Shown here: in pieces, positions 49,916 through 59,123 of the stretch
How the letters are laid out: every line of letters begins with the position of its first letter
How positions within the stretch are numbered: position 1 is the first letter of the stretch
NCBI RefSeq assembly: GCF_047238105.1
Contig: NZ_JBDFMD010000001.1
Span: 186,001-250,000 of the forward strand
DNA from: Paenibacillus_D sp047238105
GTDB lineage: Bacteria; Bacillota; Bacilli; Paenibacillales; Paenibacillaceae
Length of the DNA stretch: 64,000 nucleotides
Direction: 5' to 3'
Notes under the pieces: model-generated
What the model saw: the letters and a program-made list of their open reading frames with translations, nothing else
The model's database searches: none
What the model was told of the DNA's origin: nothing
Program-made: the position numbers and the translations under genes

Positions 49916-50641
49916 ATGATCCCCACGTCCAAAACCATCCCGACCTTCCCTTGCATCTCGATCGCCGAACAAGTCGACTACTACCGCGCCCTCGGTTTTG
50001 CGATCACTTATGATCAGCGGAGCCCTTATGGCTATGCTTGTGTGAAGCATCCGATCACAGAGCTTCATTTCTTCTCGATGAAGAGCTACAACCCGCAGAA
50101 CTCGCTGCATGGCTGCATCATTCAAGTGTCCGATGTCGCATCAGTCCATGCAGAGTGGAAGCAGAACCTGAAGAATGCTTACGGCAAAGTACAGGCTCGA
50201 GGCCTCCCGCGTCTATCGGCCTTGAACACGACCAAGGAGGACCGCCGATTCAACCTGACAGATCCATCGGGCAATACGCTGACCGTCAGTCAAGCGCTGG
50301 CGAACGAAAAAACGAAGGAGCTGACGATGGAGCCTGCAACGCCATTTGACAAGTCATATCAATTGGCCTATACCCTGACTTACTCCAAAGAAGACTATAA
50401 AGCAGCCCTCAAGGTGCTGGACCGTCTGCTTGATCATCTGCCGGATGACCTGTCCCCCGCCAAGCGCTTCCAAGCGCTCGTGCTCCGGGCGGATCTGGCG
50501 ATGTTGACGGAGGATCCCGATCATGTCCAGGCGTTGCTCCCAGCGATCAGGCAGATTGATACACGAGCCATCGACCCGGCAACGATCGAAGTGGAGCTGC
50601 AAAAACTGGCGGATCTCCAGCAGGCGCTGGATAAGGTGTAA
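49916..50641 (+). CDS. VOC (glyoxalase/bleomycin resistance-like) protein with helical tail
   Basis: The 241-residue protein has a VOC domain at residues 1-135 (FPCISIAEQVDYYRALGFAI, TELHFFSMKSYNPQ and FNLTDPSGNTLTVSQ), followed by a helical extension of about 100 residues not usual in small VOC proteins (YTLTYSKEDYKAALKVLDRL and LQKLADLQQALDKV). Metal-ligand positions are incomplete, so a binding (immunity) role is more likely than catalysis. GGAGGATATACG sets ATG 49916. It is divergent from the sugar-acid operon. Confidence 0.82.
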   Translation: MIPTSKTIPTFPCISIAEQVDYYRALGFAITYDQRSPYGYACVKHPITELHFFSMKSYNPQNSLHGCIIQVSDVASVHAEWKQNLKNAYGKVQARGLPRLSALNTTKEDRRFNLTDPSGNTLTVSQALANEKTKELTMEPATPFDKSYQLAYTLTYSKEDYKAALKVLDRLLDHLPDDLSPAKRFQALVLRADLAMLTEDPDHVQALLPAIRQIDTRAIDPATIEVELQKLADLQQALDKV

Positions 50642-50730
50642 TCCCGCCCAAAGCACCTTGAACGCCGAGCGATACCGAGGCAACGCACCCAACACAACAA
50701 AATCTCACGAGTACACGTCGGTACAAGGGA

Positions 50731-50847
50731 TAGCGGCACAAAGGGCGCTGCTGTTCACTTCACCAGCCACTTCGACGCTGTAGCGGCACAAAGGGTCGTT
50801 GCTGCTCGCCTCACCTGCGACTTCGACGCTAAAGCGGAAAATGGGTC
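50731..50847. repeat. Tandem array of a 50-51 bp intergenic unit
   Basis: Two full units (50731-50780 and 50781-50831) start TAGCGGCACAAAGGG and end CTTCGACGCT; a third begins AAGCGGAAAATGGG at 50832. The units differ at about one fifth of positions. The array lies between the VOC gene and the convergent glycosyltransferase. No protein is encoded. Confidence 0.8.
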
Positions 50848-50858
50848 ACGGCCGTACG

Positions 50859-51944
50859 CTACTTGCTTGCCGCACCACGCTCGTCTACCAACCGCTCTAA
50901 CAGCGGCAAGTAGACGCGGCCGACCTGCCCGATACTGTAGCGTTCTCGAGCGAGCTGTTCGCCTGAAGCAGCCACCCGCTCGCGCAGCTCGTCCTGCTCC
51001 AGCAGCCTGCTGATCCTGCCCGCGCATGCTTCGAGATCGCTCGCATCGTACAGGCCCGCTGCCCGTTCACCGCCGAGCAGTTCAGGCAGCGCACCGACCG
51101 CGGGGGCGACTACCGGGCAGCGGCAGGCCATCGCTTCCAGCACCGTCATGCCGAACGACTCGTTGGCTGTCGTGCTGACATACAGTCCGCCGCTTCTTGC
51201 CGTCTCCGAATACAACCGGTACATCTCCTCGTAGGCAACCGACGGCAACCAAGTCAGATTGTGCAGCTCCAGATCTACCTGCATGACGCGCAATTGATCC
51301 TTGACCTCATCAGAAGCGGTATGTCCGCCGACAAGCGCAAACTGCAGATCGTCATGCTTCCCGTTCAACTCTGAGGCCACTCGCAGGAAGGCCCGCCAGT
51401 TTTTGTGCTCATCCAGCTTGCCCACCCACAAGATCAGCCGCTTGTCAGCTTGTGCTGCCCAGGACTGACCTGCTACCGGCTCATACCGAAACAACGACGT
51501 ATCGAGGCAGTTATCGACGTAATGCACCTCCGGGATACCGATGCCCTCAAGGTATTGCTTCATATAATAGGAAGGCGTCAGCACATGACGGGTCGGCAGT
51601 TGCTCCCAGTCTTCCCGAAGTCTCCGCAACGGTGCCTCATAGGTCGTGTGCACCTCATGGATGACTGCTCCTTTATAGTCCATCCCTGCCAGAGCTTCAT
51701 ACAGCTCGTAGGTGTCGATAGTAATCACCGCATCGAAATCTCCTGCAGCGATATAGGCCCGGATAGCCTCTACTGTTGGCAGGATGAACGCATAAGGATA
51801 GCCCTCAAAAGCGCTGAGCCCGCCATAATCGCCCATAAAACCAAAGTGCGGCCGGGCACCGCCGCGCAGAAACTTCAGCCGGTTGGCAAGCTGCGTTGTG
51901 CAGCCGCCGAGGATGCAGTATTTATAAAGGTAGAATATGTTCAC
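50859..51944 (-). CDS. GT4-type glycosyltransferase
   Basis: The 361-residue protein has a Rossmann-like N-terminal domain with an early GGCTTQLANRL loop and a GT-B C-terminal domain with RLILWVGKLDEHKNWRAFLR and the donor-binding Glu region TTANESFGMTVLEAMACRCP. It uses an activated sugar, but donor and acceptor are unknown. GTG 51944 overlaps the stop of the propeller gene (GTGA), so the two are coupled. It is the last gene of the sugar-import operon. Confidence 0.85.
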   Translation of the reverse strand: MNIFYLYKYCILGGCTTQLANRLKFLRGGARPHFGFMGDYGGLSAFEGYPYAFILPTVEAIRAYIAAGDFDAVITIDTYELYEALAGMDYKGAVIHEVHTTYEAPLRRLREDWEQLPTRHVLTPSYYMKQYLEGIGIPEVHYVDNCLDTSLFRYEPVAGQSWAAQADKRLILWVGKLDEHKNWRAFLRVASELNGKHDDLQFALVGGHTASDEVKDQLRVMQVDLELHNLTWLPSVAYEEMYRLYSETARSGGLYVSTTANESFGMTVLEAMACRCPVVAPAVGALPELLGGERAAGLYDASDLEACAGRISRLLEQDELRERVAASGEQLARERYSIGQVGRVYLPLLERLVDERGAASK

Positions 51945-53848
51945 CCAAGTTCCACCCGCTCTCCACATTGCTCGCCACGACTCGCTTCATATCGATACAG
52001 CTCTGTTCCTTTGGCGGTGTACAAACCGCCTTCACCCCCAGCTGCGAGCAGCTTCACCCCTCGATCCAGGAGCGTCAGCTGCGCTTCTTCCATATTGTAG
52101 TGGAACAATACGCCGCCCGAGACCCCGTACAGCCCGCCGGCACGACAGATCAGCTCTTCGCCGCCCCGCCAGAAATGCGCTGCCTTAGACCAGTCGCGCG
52201 CTTCGATCTCCACCGTGTGCAGCAGTTGGCCATCCTGGGAATTGACGGCGAATAGCAAGCCGCCCGCCAGTCCCCACAGCACACCGCGGTCGTCACATAC
52301 GAGCGCGGATATCGCTTTGGCTCCGGCAATCGGCGTCCTGCGCCATCGTGTCGCACCAGCGGCAGCATCCCAGCAGAGCAGCTCCGCCTCCTCCGCCACG
52401 GGAGCAATGCCGAGGCCTCCCCAGACCGAGCCGCCAGCATACAGCACGGCGTCCCGGCTGACCAGAGAGACGATGCTCTGATCAGGCAGCAGATGACGTT
52501 GAACCTCCCGCTTGCCAGTAACCGGATCGTACAGGGTCAACGCCCCGCCATGCCTGCCGTAAGAAGGCACGGTGCCGATCGCCAGCCGGCCTGCTGCCCA
52601 AGCGAAGACAAACGGCCGGTCCTGCTCCTCGACCTGCAGCGAGAACAGCAGCTTGGGGTTATCACCAGGCCGCCAAGCCCGGGCCGGGTCATACGCCATA
52701 ATATTGGCTTTGGGATAGACGCCTAGATACAATAGACCGTTACCCGCGATCATCCCCTCAATCTGGCCGACGCCCCGCCATGAGGCGAGCGACGGCTCAG
52801 CGTTCCCGTATCGGCCCAGTCCCCCGGCGAAGTATCCGCCGACATAGATGGCTCCTTCCGGTCCTTGCGTCATCGACTGCAGCATGACCGGCTGGCCCGC
52901 CAGCTCCAGATCGTATGTCTCGTGCGTGTCCGAGGCCGGATCGTACACCCAATACCCGCCGCTGCGATACACACCGATGAGACAGTCCCCCTTCGGATTA
53001 AGCGGATGTCCGCGCAGCCATCCGTAATCGCCAGCCGGCTCCGGCATCGGCAGCGCAGTGGCACGCAGTTCCCCCGTCGCTGCATCGTAGCTGTGCAACC
53101 GGTCATCCTTGACGAAGTACACCCGGCCGAGTGCATCCGGCTGCGATACGCTTAGTCCGCTGCATCCCTCTAGGGAGCCTTCCCACTCGCCGCTGGCCAT
53201 ATCGTAGATCAGCAGCCGATTGGACGGAGTGAGCCGGGCAAAAAGCTTCCCCCTGCTAATGTCCACATCATAGACGAGCTGGTCATTCTCGCAACCGGGC
53301 GGCAAAGCGATCTCCCGCTTCTTGCCCGTAGCCGTGTCGAGCACCACCAGATGAGGTGTACGGGTGCCTGCACCTACATACAGCTTGCCCCCCAGCGCCG
53401 CCATGGAGCGCGCATACTGCTCGCCCGGTACGATCGGTCCGTAATCACGGAACGTGTCCCGTCCGGGATCGTACCCGAACACTTTGCCGCCGGGATAGAT
53501 GCCGCCGTAGATCATCCCGTCTGCATCGGCCGTGAGCCGCCAGGTATAGGTTTCGCCGGGGATAATCACGCCCAGATCCTCTACGCCTCGCTCAGGCGTA
53601 TAGCGGTACAAGATGCCGCTGCCACCCATATAGATGCCGCTCGGCGCCGCCACGACGCCCCAGCAATGGTCAGAGCCGGGCATGGGCAGCCGGATCAGAC
53701 TCTTGCCTGCGAGCGGATCGATAATATGCAGCATGCACGGCGAGCCGGAGGAGACGGCATAGATCCTGCTGCCTTCCGGCCCCTCCGTATAAGCGGAAGC
53801 CCATACGGCAAGGCTCTGCAGAGGCTCTCCGAGCTTAGCCCCCTTCAT
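51941..53848 (-). CDS. Large cytosolic beta-propeller protein
   Basis: The 635-residue protein consists of about 12-14 short repeats of the type MIYGGIYPGGKVFGYDPGRD, AIYVGGYFAGGLGRYGNAEP and LLYLGVYPKANIMAYDPARA. These repeats of roughly 45-55 residues suggest a double seven-bladed PQQ/WD40-like propeller. No signal peptide and no obvious catalytic motif are seen. Start 53848 follows AAAGGGAG and lies 14 bp inside the oxidoreductase gene. Tight coupling to the oxidoreductase and glycosyltransferase suggests a joint function in processing an imported glycan. Confidence 0.7.
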   Translation of the reverse strand: MKGAKLGEPLQSLAVWASAYTEGPEGSRIYAVSSGSPCMLHIIDPLAGKSLIRLPMPGSDHCWGVVAAPSGIYMGGSGILYRYTPERGVEDLGVIIPGETYTWRLTADADGMIYGGIYPGGKVFGYDPGRDTFRDYGPIVPGEQYARSMAALGGKLYVGAGTRTPHLVVLDTATGKKREIALPPGCENDQLVYDVDISRGKLFARLTPSNRLLIYDMASGEWEGSLEGCSGLSVSQPDALGRVYFVKDDRLHSYDAATGELRATALPMPEPAGDYGWLRGHPLNPKGDCLIGVYRSGGYWVYDPASDTHETYDLELAGQPVMLQSMTQGPEGAIYVGGYFAGGLGRYGNAEPSLASWRGVGQIEGMIAGNGLLYLGVYPKANIMAYDPARAWRPGDNPKLLFSLQVEEQDRPFVFAWAAGRLAIGTVPSYGRHGGALTLYDPVTGKREVQRHLLPDQSIVSLVSRDAVLYAGGSVWGGLGIAPVAEEAELLCWDAAAGATRWRRTPIAGAKAISALVCDDRGVLWGLAGGLLFAVNSQDGQLLHTVEIEARDWSKAAHFWRGGEELICRAGGLYGVSGGVLFHYNMEEAQLTLLDRGVKLLAAGGEGGLYTAKGTELYRYEASRGEQCGERVELG

Positions 53849-54959
53849 CGCGTTCTCCCTTTCCGCCGGAACCGACAGCCGCTTCCTGTGACAGCCGCTC
53901 AGACAGGGACGCTTCGTCGCGAGCTCCGGACTGCGGTTGCGGTTCCCCATCTCCTGCCTGCCCGTACAGCAGCACGGTACCCAACAGACTTGCCGGTGAC
54001 TCGGCGTACCTGCGGAATGCTTCTTCACATTGCTCCGCCGGCAGCACGCCGCTGATCAGCGGCAGCACGCGGATATCGCCTTCGGCGATCAGCCGGATGT
54101 ACTCCCCCATGTTGCGCCCTTCCGTCCAGCGTACATAACCGTAGGGATAATCCGTGCCTTCCCGCTCATAAACCTCGTCATACCGGCCGGGACCGCCAGC
54201 CCTGGATATGAGCACCTGCGCTTCCTTGGCAAACATCAGATCCCGCGAAAAATCCGGTTTGACGTCCCCTACCAGCACCACCTTGCCGCAATCCCGCAGC
54301 CAGGTCAGCGACTGATCGATCAGCTCGCCGCTTTTGCCGCTGGCGCAGAGGATCACCGCATCGGCGCCGTTACCGCCCGACAGCTCTGCCAGCATCCTGC
54401 CGGCCTCGGCCGGGTCCGCCGCCGTATGGCGGATACCGAGCTTGTGCGCCATCTCGCAGCGCTCCGGCAGCAGGTCATAGACGATGACTCTGATGCCCGC
54501 AGCTTTGGCGATCTGTGCGATCAGCTGCCCCAGGATACCGGCGCCGATCAGCGCCAGCGTCTCGCCGAATTGCAATCCCGCCTGGCGCACCGCATGCACC
54601 GCGATGGCTCCCAATCCGACTGTCGAAGCTTCCACCGAGCTGACGTGATCCGGCACAGGCACGATCAGGTGGCGGGGCATCAGCAGCCACTCGGCATGCC
54701 GCGCATAAGGCGCCCCGTAGCAAGCCACCCGCTGTCCGACCTGCCAATCCTCCATGCCGCCCCCGCATGCCCGGATGATACCAGACGCACTGTATCCTAG
54801 CACGACCGGCTCGGTCCGCTGCAGTCCGTTCATCATGAGCTCCGTCCCCGGGCTGATCGCCGAGCACTCCGTCTGCACGAGCACGAACCCGTCCTCCAGC
54901 TTTGGCTGTGGCACCTCAGTCATTTTAATCTGTCCACCTTGTGATATGATTGCCTTCAT
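53835..54959 (-). CDS. MDR-type zinc alcohol dehydrogenase-like oxidoreductase
   Basis: The 374-residue MDR protein has the GroES-like domain with QTECSAISPGTELMM, the form seen in the bi-domain and glycoside oxidoreductase group where one classical zinc ligand is replaced. The nucleotide-binding loop is ALIGAGILGQLIAQIAK near residue 165. The C-terminal 30 residues are polar and Gly/Glu-rich and may be extra. AAGGAGACATACGG sets ATG 54959. The likely substrate is a sugar or glycoside derivative brought in by the ABC importer. Confidence 0.85.
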   Translation of the reverse strand: MKAIISQGGQIKMTEVPQPKLEDGFVLVQTECSAISPGTELMMNGLQRTEPVVLGYSASGIIRACGGGMEDWQVGQRVACYGAPYARHAEWLLMPRHLIVPVPDHVSSVEASTVGLGAIAVHAVRQAGLQFGETLALIGAGILGQLIAQIAKAAGIRVIVYDLLPERCEMAHKLGIRHTAADPAEAGRMLAELSGGNGADAVILCASGKSGELIDQSLTWLRDCGKVVLVGDVKPDFSRDLMFAKEAQVLISRAGGPGRYDEVYEREGTDYPYGYVRWTEGRNMGEYIRLIAEGDIRVLPLISGVLPAEQCEEAFRRYAESPASLLGTVLLYGQAGDGEPQPQSGARDEASLSERLSQEAAVGSGGKGERDEGG

Positions 54960-55022
54960 CCGTATGTCTCCTTCCACTGCTATGGCCCCTCTATCATGCT
55001 GTTTCGCTCGGTGCCGCATCCG

Positions 55023-55901
55023 CTATTCTTTGATAGCGCCGATCATGACGCCCTTGACGAAGAAACGTTGTAGAAAAGGGTAGATTACCAGAATCGGCAG
55101 CGTAGCGACGATGATCGTCGCGAACTTGATCGATTCGCTGATCCGGAAGACCTCGTCCTGGGTAGCGCCCGAGAGCATATTCTGCGCCGAAGACTGGATC
55201 AGGATCTCGCGCAGGATCAGCTGCAGCGGATACAAGCTGCGGTCCTGCAGGTAGATCATCGCCGGGAACCAGCTGTTCCAGTGACCGACCGCATAGAACA
55301 GCGTCATGACCGCTATAACCGGCATCGAGAGCGGCAGGACGATCCGCAGCAGGATCCGGATGTCATTGGCCCCGTCGATCTTGCCCGACTCGATCAGGCT
55401 GTCCGGGATCCCCTGGAAAAACGTCCGCATGACGATCAGATTAAAGGCGCTGATCGCCCCCGGCAGCAGCAATGCCCAGCGCGTATCGAACAGGCCGAGG
55501 TCGCGGATGTTGAGATAAGCCGGGATCAGGCCGCCGCTGAAAAACATTGTGAATACGATAAAAGCCATAAAGAACCGTTTGCCGTCCAGGTTCTTTCTGG
55601 AGAGCGGATACGCGCCCAGCGTGGTCAGCACCAGGTTGATCGCTGTGCCGACGCCGACGTAGAATAGCGTATTGCCGTAAGCTTCCCATATCCGCGCGTC
55701 TTCGAAGACAAGCTTGTAAGCGTTGAAGTTAAAGCCGATCGGCCAGAAGGTAACCCTGCTCGATGCGATGGCGTAGGCGTCGCTGAACGAGGACACCAGC
55801 ACATACCACATGGGATACAGGAACAGGAATGAACAGACGATCAGAAAGACAACATTGAAGCTGTCGAATATTACCTCGCCCAGACTGCGTTTGACCACCA
55901 T
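55023..55901 (-). CDS. CUT1 sugar ABC permease, YtcP type
   Basis: The 292-residue permease has six helices and the EAA-like loop LIESGKIDGANDIRILLRIV that contacts the ATPase. It ends in LQRFFVKGVMIGAIKE, the hallmark of the YtcP/LplC group. ATG 55901 follows AAGGAGGGAGAGC; longer frames are shadows. It is 19 bp after the LplB-type permease gene. No ATPase is encoded nearby; CUT1 systems of this kind use a shared MsmX-type ATPase. Confidence 0.93.
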   Translation of the reverse strand: MVVKRSLGEVIFDSFNVVFLIVCSFLFLYPMWYVLVSSFSDAYAIASSRVTFWPIGFNFNAYKLVFEDARIWEAYGNTLFYVGVGTAINLVLTTLGAYPLSRKNLDGKRFFMAFIVFTMFFSGGLIPAYLNIRDLGLFDTRWALLLPGAISAFNLIVMRTFFQGIPDSLIESGKIDGANDIRILLRIVLPLSMPVIAVMTLFYAVGHWNSWFPAMIYLQDRSLYPLQLILREILIQSSAQNMLSGATQDEVFRISESIKFATIIVATLPILVIYPFLQRFFVKGVMIGAIKE

Positions 55902-55920
55902 GCTATGCTCTCCCTCCTTA

Positions 55921-56877
55921 TCACCAGAGACTGCTGTCGGTCGTCTTGCGGCTGATCCGGTTGGCGATGACCAGCAGCGTGAAGTTGATGACCGAGTTGA
56001 ACAAGCCGACGGCTGCGGTAAAGCTGTAATCTGCCTCGATGACGCCACGCCTGTAGACGAAAGTGGAGATGACATCCGCCGTCACGTAGGTGCTTGGATT
56101 ATATAAAAGAATGATTTTGTCCCAACCGACATTGAGCAGCGTCCCGACATTCAAGATCAACAGGATCAGCACGGTCGGCAGGATGCCCGGCAGCGTGACG
56201 TTCAGCAGCTGCTTCCAGCGTCCGGCTCCGTCGATCACTGCCGCTTCATACAGACTGGGATTGATCCCGGACAAGGCGGCCAGATAGATGATGGAGTTCC
56301 ATCCCAGACTCTGCCACAGACCCGAACCCACATAGATCGACCGGAACCATTCCGGCAGGATGAGAAATTGGATCGGTTCGCTGACGATGCCGATCCAGAG
56401 CAGCAGCGAGTTGATGATGCCGCCCGGCTTGCTGAAGTCGATGATCATGCCGCAGATGACGATGAGCGAGATGAAGTGCGGCAGATAGGAGATGGTCTGG
56501 ACAGCCGATTTGAATCTTTTGATCCGTACTTCGTTAAGCAGCAGAGCAAAAGCCACCGATGCCGGGAAGATGAAGATCAGCGAGTAAAAGCTCATCAGGA
56601 ACGTATTTTTCAGCAAGCGCCAAAAATAGTAGCTTTCAAAAAACTTCTCGAAATTGCGAAAACCGATCCATGGACTATTGTCAATCCCGAGGTACGGGTT
56701 AAATTGCTTGAAGGCAATCAGCGCCCCATACATGGGCTTGTATTCGAAGATCAGGAAAAACAAAATCGGGGGAAGCAGCATCAGATATAAATAACGGTTG
56801 GCCACCACCCGCCTTATCAAAGCGGGGAATCTGCCGGCCGCAGGCTTTCGGTCGACGGTCTTGGATGAAATCGCCAT
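55921..56877 (-). CDS. CUT1 sugar ABC permease, LplB type
   Basis: The 318-residue permease starts with YLYLMLLPPILFFLIFEYKP and the Paenibacillus-typical MYGALIAFKQFNPYLGI. It has six helices and the EAA motif LYEAAVIDGAGRWKQLLNVT. ATG 56877 is best spaced from AGGAGG; 56880 is also possible. It forms a heterodimer with the YtcP-type permease. Confidence 0.93.
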   Translation of the reverse strand: MAISSKTVDRKPAAGRFPALIRRVVANRYLYLMLLPPILFFLIFEYKPMYGALIAFKQFNPYLGIDNSPWIGFRNFEKFFESYYFWRLLKNTFLMSFYSLIFIFPASVAFALLLNEVRIKRFKSAVQTISYLPHFISLIVICGMIIDFSKPGGIINSLLLWIGIVSEPIQFLILPEWFRSIYVGSGLWQSLGWNSIIYLAALSGINPSLYEAAVIDGAGRWKQLLNVTLPGILPTVLILLILNVGTLLNVGWDKIILLYNPSTYVTADVISTFVYRRGVIEADYSFTAAVGLFNSVINFTLLVIANRISRKTTDSSLW

Positions 56878-56971
56878 CATGGCCTCCTTTTCCGGAATAG
56901 ACACTGCTCTGTCTGCGGAGCGGGGGCAGCGTTCGCCGCCCCTGCCCGCAGACAGCCATTACATCATCGGT

Positions 56972-58636
56972 TTAGGATTGCGCTTTGAAGCGTTCGTAGG
57001 CGGACTGGTATTGTTCCAGCACCTGGTTGATGCCCATTTGCTCCAACTGGGTGATAACTGATGCATAGTCGTCGACCGAACCTCTGCCCATAATCATCGC
57101 ATTTACGGTTTCGGCTGCATACGTCTGGATATCCGCCATGAGTGGCACGCTGATCTCGGACTCTTCCGTTGTGAACTGAACCGGCGGCATCTTGGCGTCG
57201 AAATCCAGATAATCGCTGTACAATTCGAGCGGATTTTCCGTCTGCCCGTTGGCGATCCGGATCTGCTCGGCATATCTCGGATCGGCTACGGTCGCCCAGC
57301 TGCCGCCGCCGATCGTATGATTCAGCAGCTCCTGCGTGTTGGTCAGCCCATTGCTCGGATGCGTGACGTCTTCTTTATATACCGGCTCGCCGTCGACCAG
57401 TTCGTAGGAGATCCCTTCCACACCAAAGTTGTTGAGCAGGATGCCTTCCTCGGAGTATTGGTAATCGAGCCACTTGACGACCTCCACCGGATTCGCTGTC
57501 TGCGAAGATACCGCCAATCCGTGAGCGGCCGCCTGCCAGCGGAAGGAAGCATGGCGTTGATCGCCGTTCGGCCCTTTGGGAGGCAGCACCGGCGAGATCT
57601 TGAACGTCTCGTGCTTACCTTCCATTAAGGTAGTGAAATTGCCCATGTACGAACCGGACCAGCCGAACCAGGCGCCCGCTTTGTCGGTCGTCACTTTCTC
57701 CGTCAGCGATTGGAAGGTGTTGTCTACCAGGTAGTTGGGGTCAAGCAGACGCTCCTCGTACAGCTTGCGCAGGTACTCGACCACGTCCTGGAATCTGGGA
57801 TCAGCAGGCCCATACTTCACTTCCCCGCCATCCACGAAGAAGCCGTACTCGACGCCGAACGCCGGCGCAAACAGGAACATGATGTTCTCCAGGCTCACTG
57901 TGACAAGAGGGATCTCGTCCTGACTGCCGTTGCCGTTGGGATCCTGCTCGCGGAATGCCTTCAGCGTCTCGTACCAGTCATCCGTCGTCTCCGGCAACGG
58001 CAGCCCCAGCGCGTCCAGCCAATCCTGGCGGATCTGCGGGAACATCTGCGTCAGATCCTCTGAAGCAAGAGCGAGGTTGGGCAAATAGTAGATATGGCCT
58101 TCCGGCGACGTGATCTGACCGCGGATATCCGGGTTCTCATCGAGAATTCGGGTGAAGTTCGGCGCATGCTCTGCCAGCAGATCCTCCAGCGGCAGCAGCG
58201 CGCCCCAGTTGCCGTACTTGGCGGCTTCGGTGCCCCACACGTCGGAGTAGATAATATCTGTCAGCTGGCCGGAGCTCATCATCAGGTTGAACGCTTCGGC
58301 GCTTGCTTCCGTCGTATGCTGAAAGTCGATATGGATGTTCGTGTCCTCTTCCATCTTCTGGAACTAATGCTTCTCATTAAAGTTCGTGCCTCTGAAATTG
58401 CCGCCGCTCGGCGACCACAGGGTCAGCTCCAGCTTATCCTGGACGATCGGCAGCGACAGCCCGCCCGCCGATCGGCCGCTTTCCGCACTGTTATCCGGGG
58501 TATTGCCTTCACCCGAAGCCGGCGGCGGAGTGGCCGGCTCGCCACCGTCCTCGTTATTGCCGCCGCTGCACGCCGCCAATACGGTACTTAACACAAGCAA
58601 CACAGCCATCAGAACGATCCATTTACGCTTTGCCAT
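56972..58636 (-). pseudogene. Sugar-binding lipoprotein gene interrupted by one in-frame TAG
   Basis: The N-terminal part (from ATG 58636) has a lipoprotein signal (MAKRKWIVLMAVLLVLSTVL, then AACSGG) and continues TLWSPSGGNFRGTNFNEKH. A TAG at 58364-58366 follows, and the same frame goes on FQKMEEDTNIHIDFQHTTEA to 56972. The full product would be about 554 residues, normal for the LipO/YtcQ family, and no other lesion is seen. Related proteins often have Trp here, so TGG to TAG is the likely change. If real, the importer lacks its receptor. A sequencing error is possible. Confidence 0.85.
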
Positions 58637-58787
58637 ACTTGTCGTCAACCCCCTGGGGCTCATTCGATTACGAATGAAAAATTTGGTTACGCATGTTTAT
58701 AACGCACACGATAACTGCTGTACAATTACAATCCTGCAGCTTGCACTCACCTCCATTACCTACCAGGCTGACAGTTTTGGTTAAGAT

Positions 58788-58822
58788 GCAGTTATACATC
58801 TGTTGTACATCATAATAACTGC
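58788..58822. promoter_or_regulatory. Inverted repeat upstream of the sugar-binding protein gene
   Basis: GCAGTTAT (58788-58795) and ATAACTGC (58815-58822) flank ATCTGTTGTACATCA. The motif ATCTGTTGTA-YATC recurs at 58952, and TACATCATA occurs before the GntR-type gene near 60552. Probable operator of the GntR/solute-binding fusion. The rest of 58664-59049 holds no gene. Confidence 0.6.
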
Positions 58823-59049
58823 AGAAAACGAAATTTGTCAACGCTTTCACGGCAATTTTTTACGAAAACGACTCGTTTCCATAGGTTTTTCCTGGAAATT
58901 GAGCCATTACTGGCCCCCTTCCTCTTGAAAATCAGCCCACAACTTCGAAATATCTGTTGTATATCTGATGTACTCAATTATATGCCCTCGCACAATCCCT
59001 GTCAATTAAATTATCATCATTTTCTTGTTTTGTGTTATATAATATGACA

Positions 59050-59099
59050 CCAAAAAGCACTGCACACCGACCGCCGTTTGCGTTCGGAATGCAGTGCTT
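59050..59099 (-). terminator. Terminator of the GntR-type gene
   Basis: AAGCACTGCA and TGCAGTGCTT pair across 25 nt; the minus strand continues with TTTTTGG, and the plus strand also ends in an A-rich run, so it can act both ways. Confidence 0.8.
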
Positions 59100-59123
59100 G
59101 GGAAAAAAACCAGGATATATCGA

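Noticed and set aside
50731..50847. Tandem units considered as a small CRISPR array.
   Set aside because: The whole 50-bp unit is repeated without unique spacers, units are diverged, and no cas gene is near.
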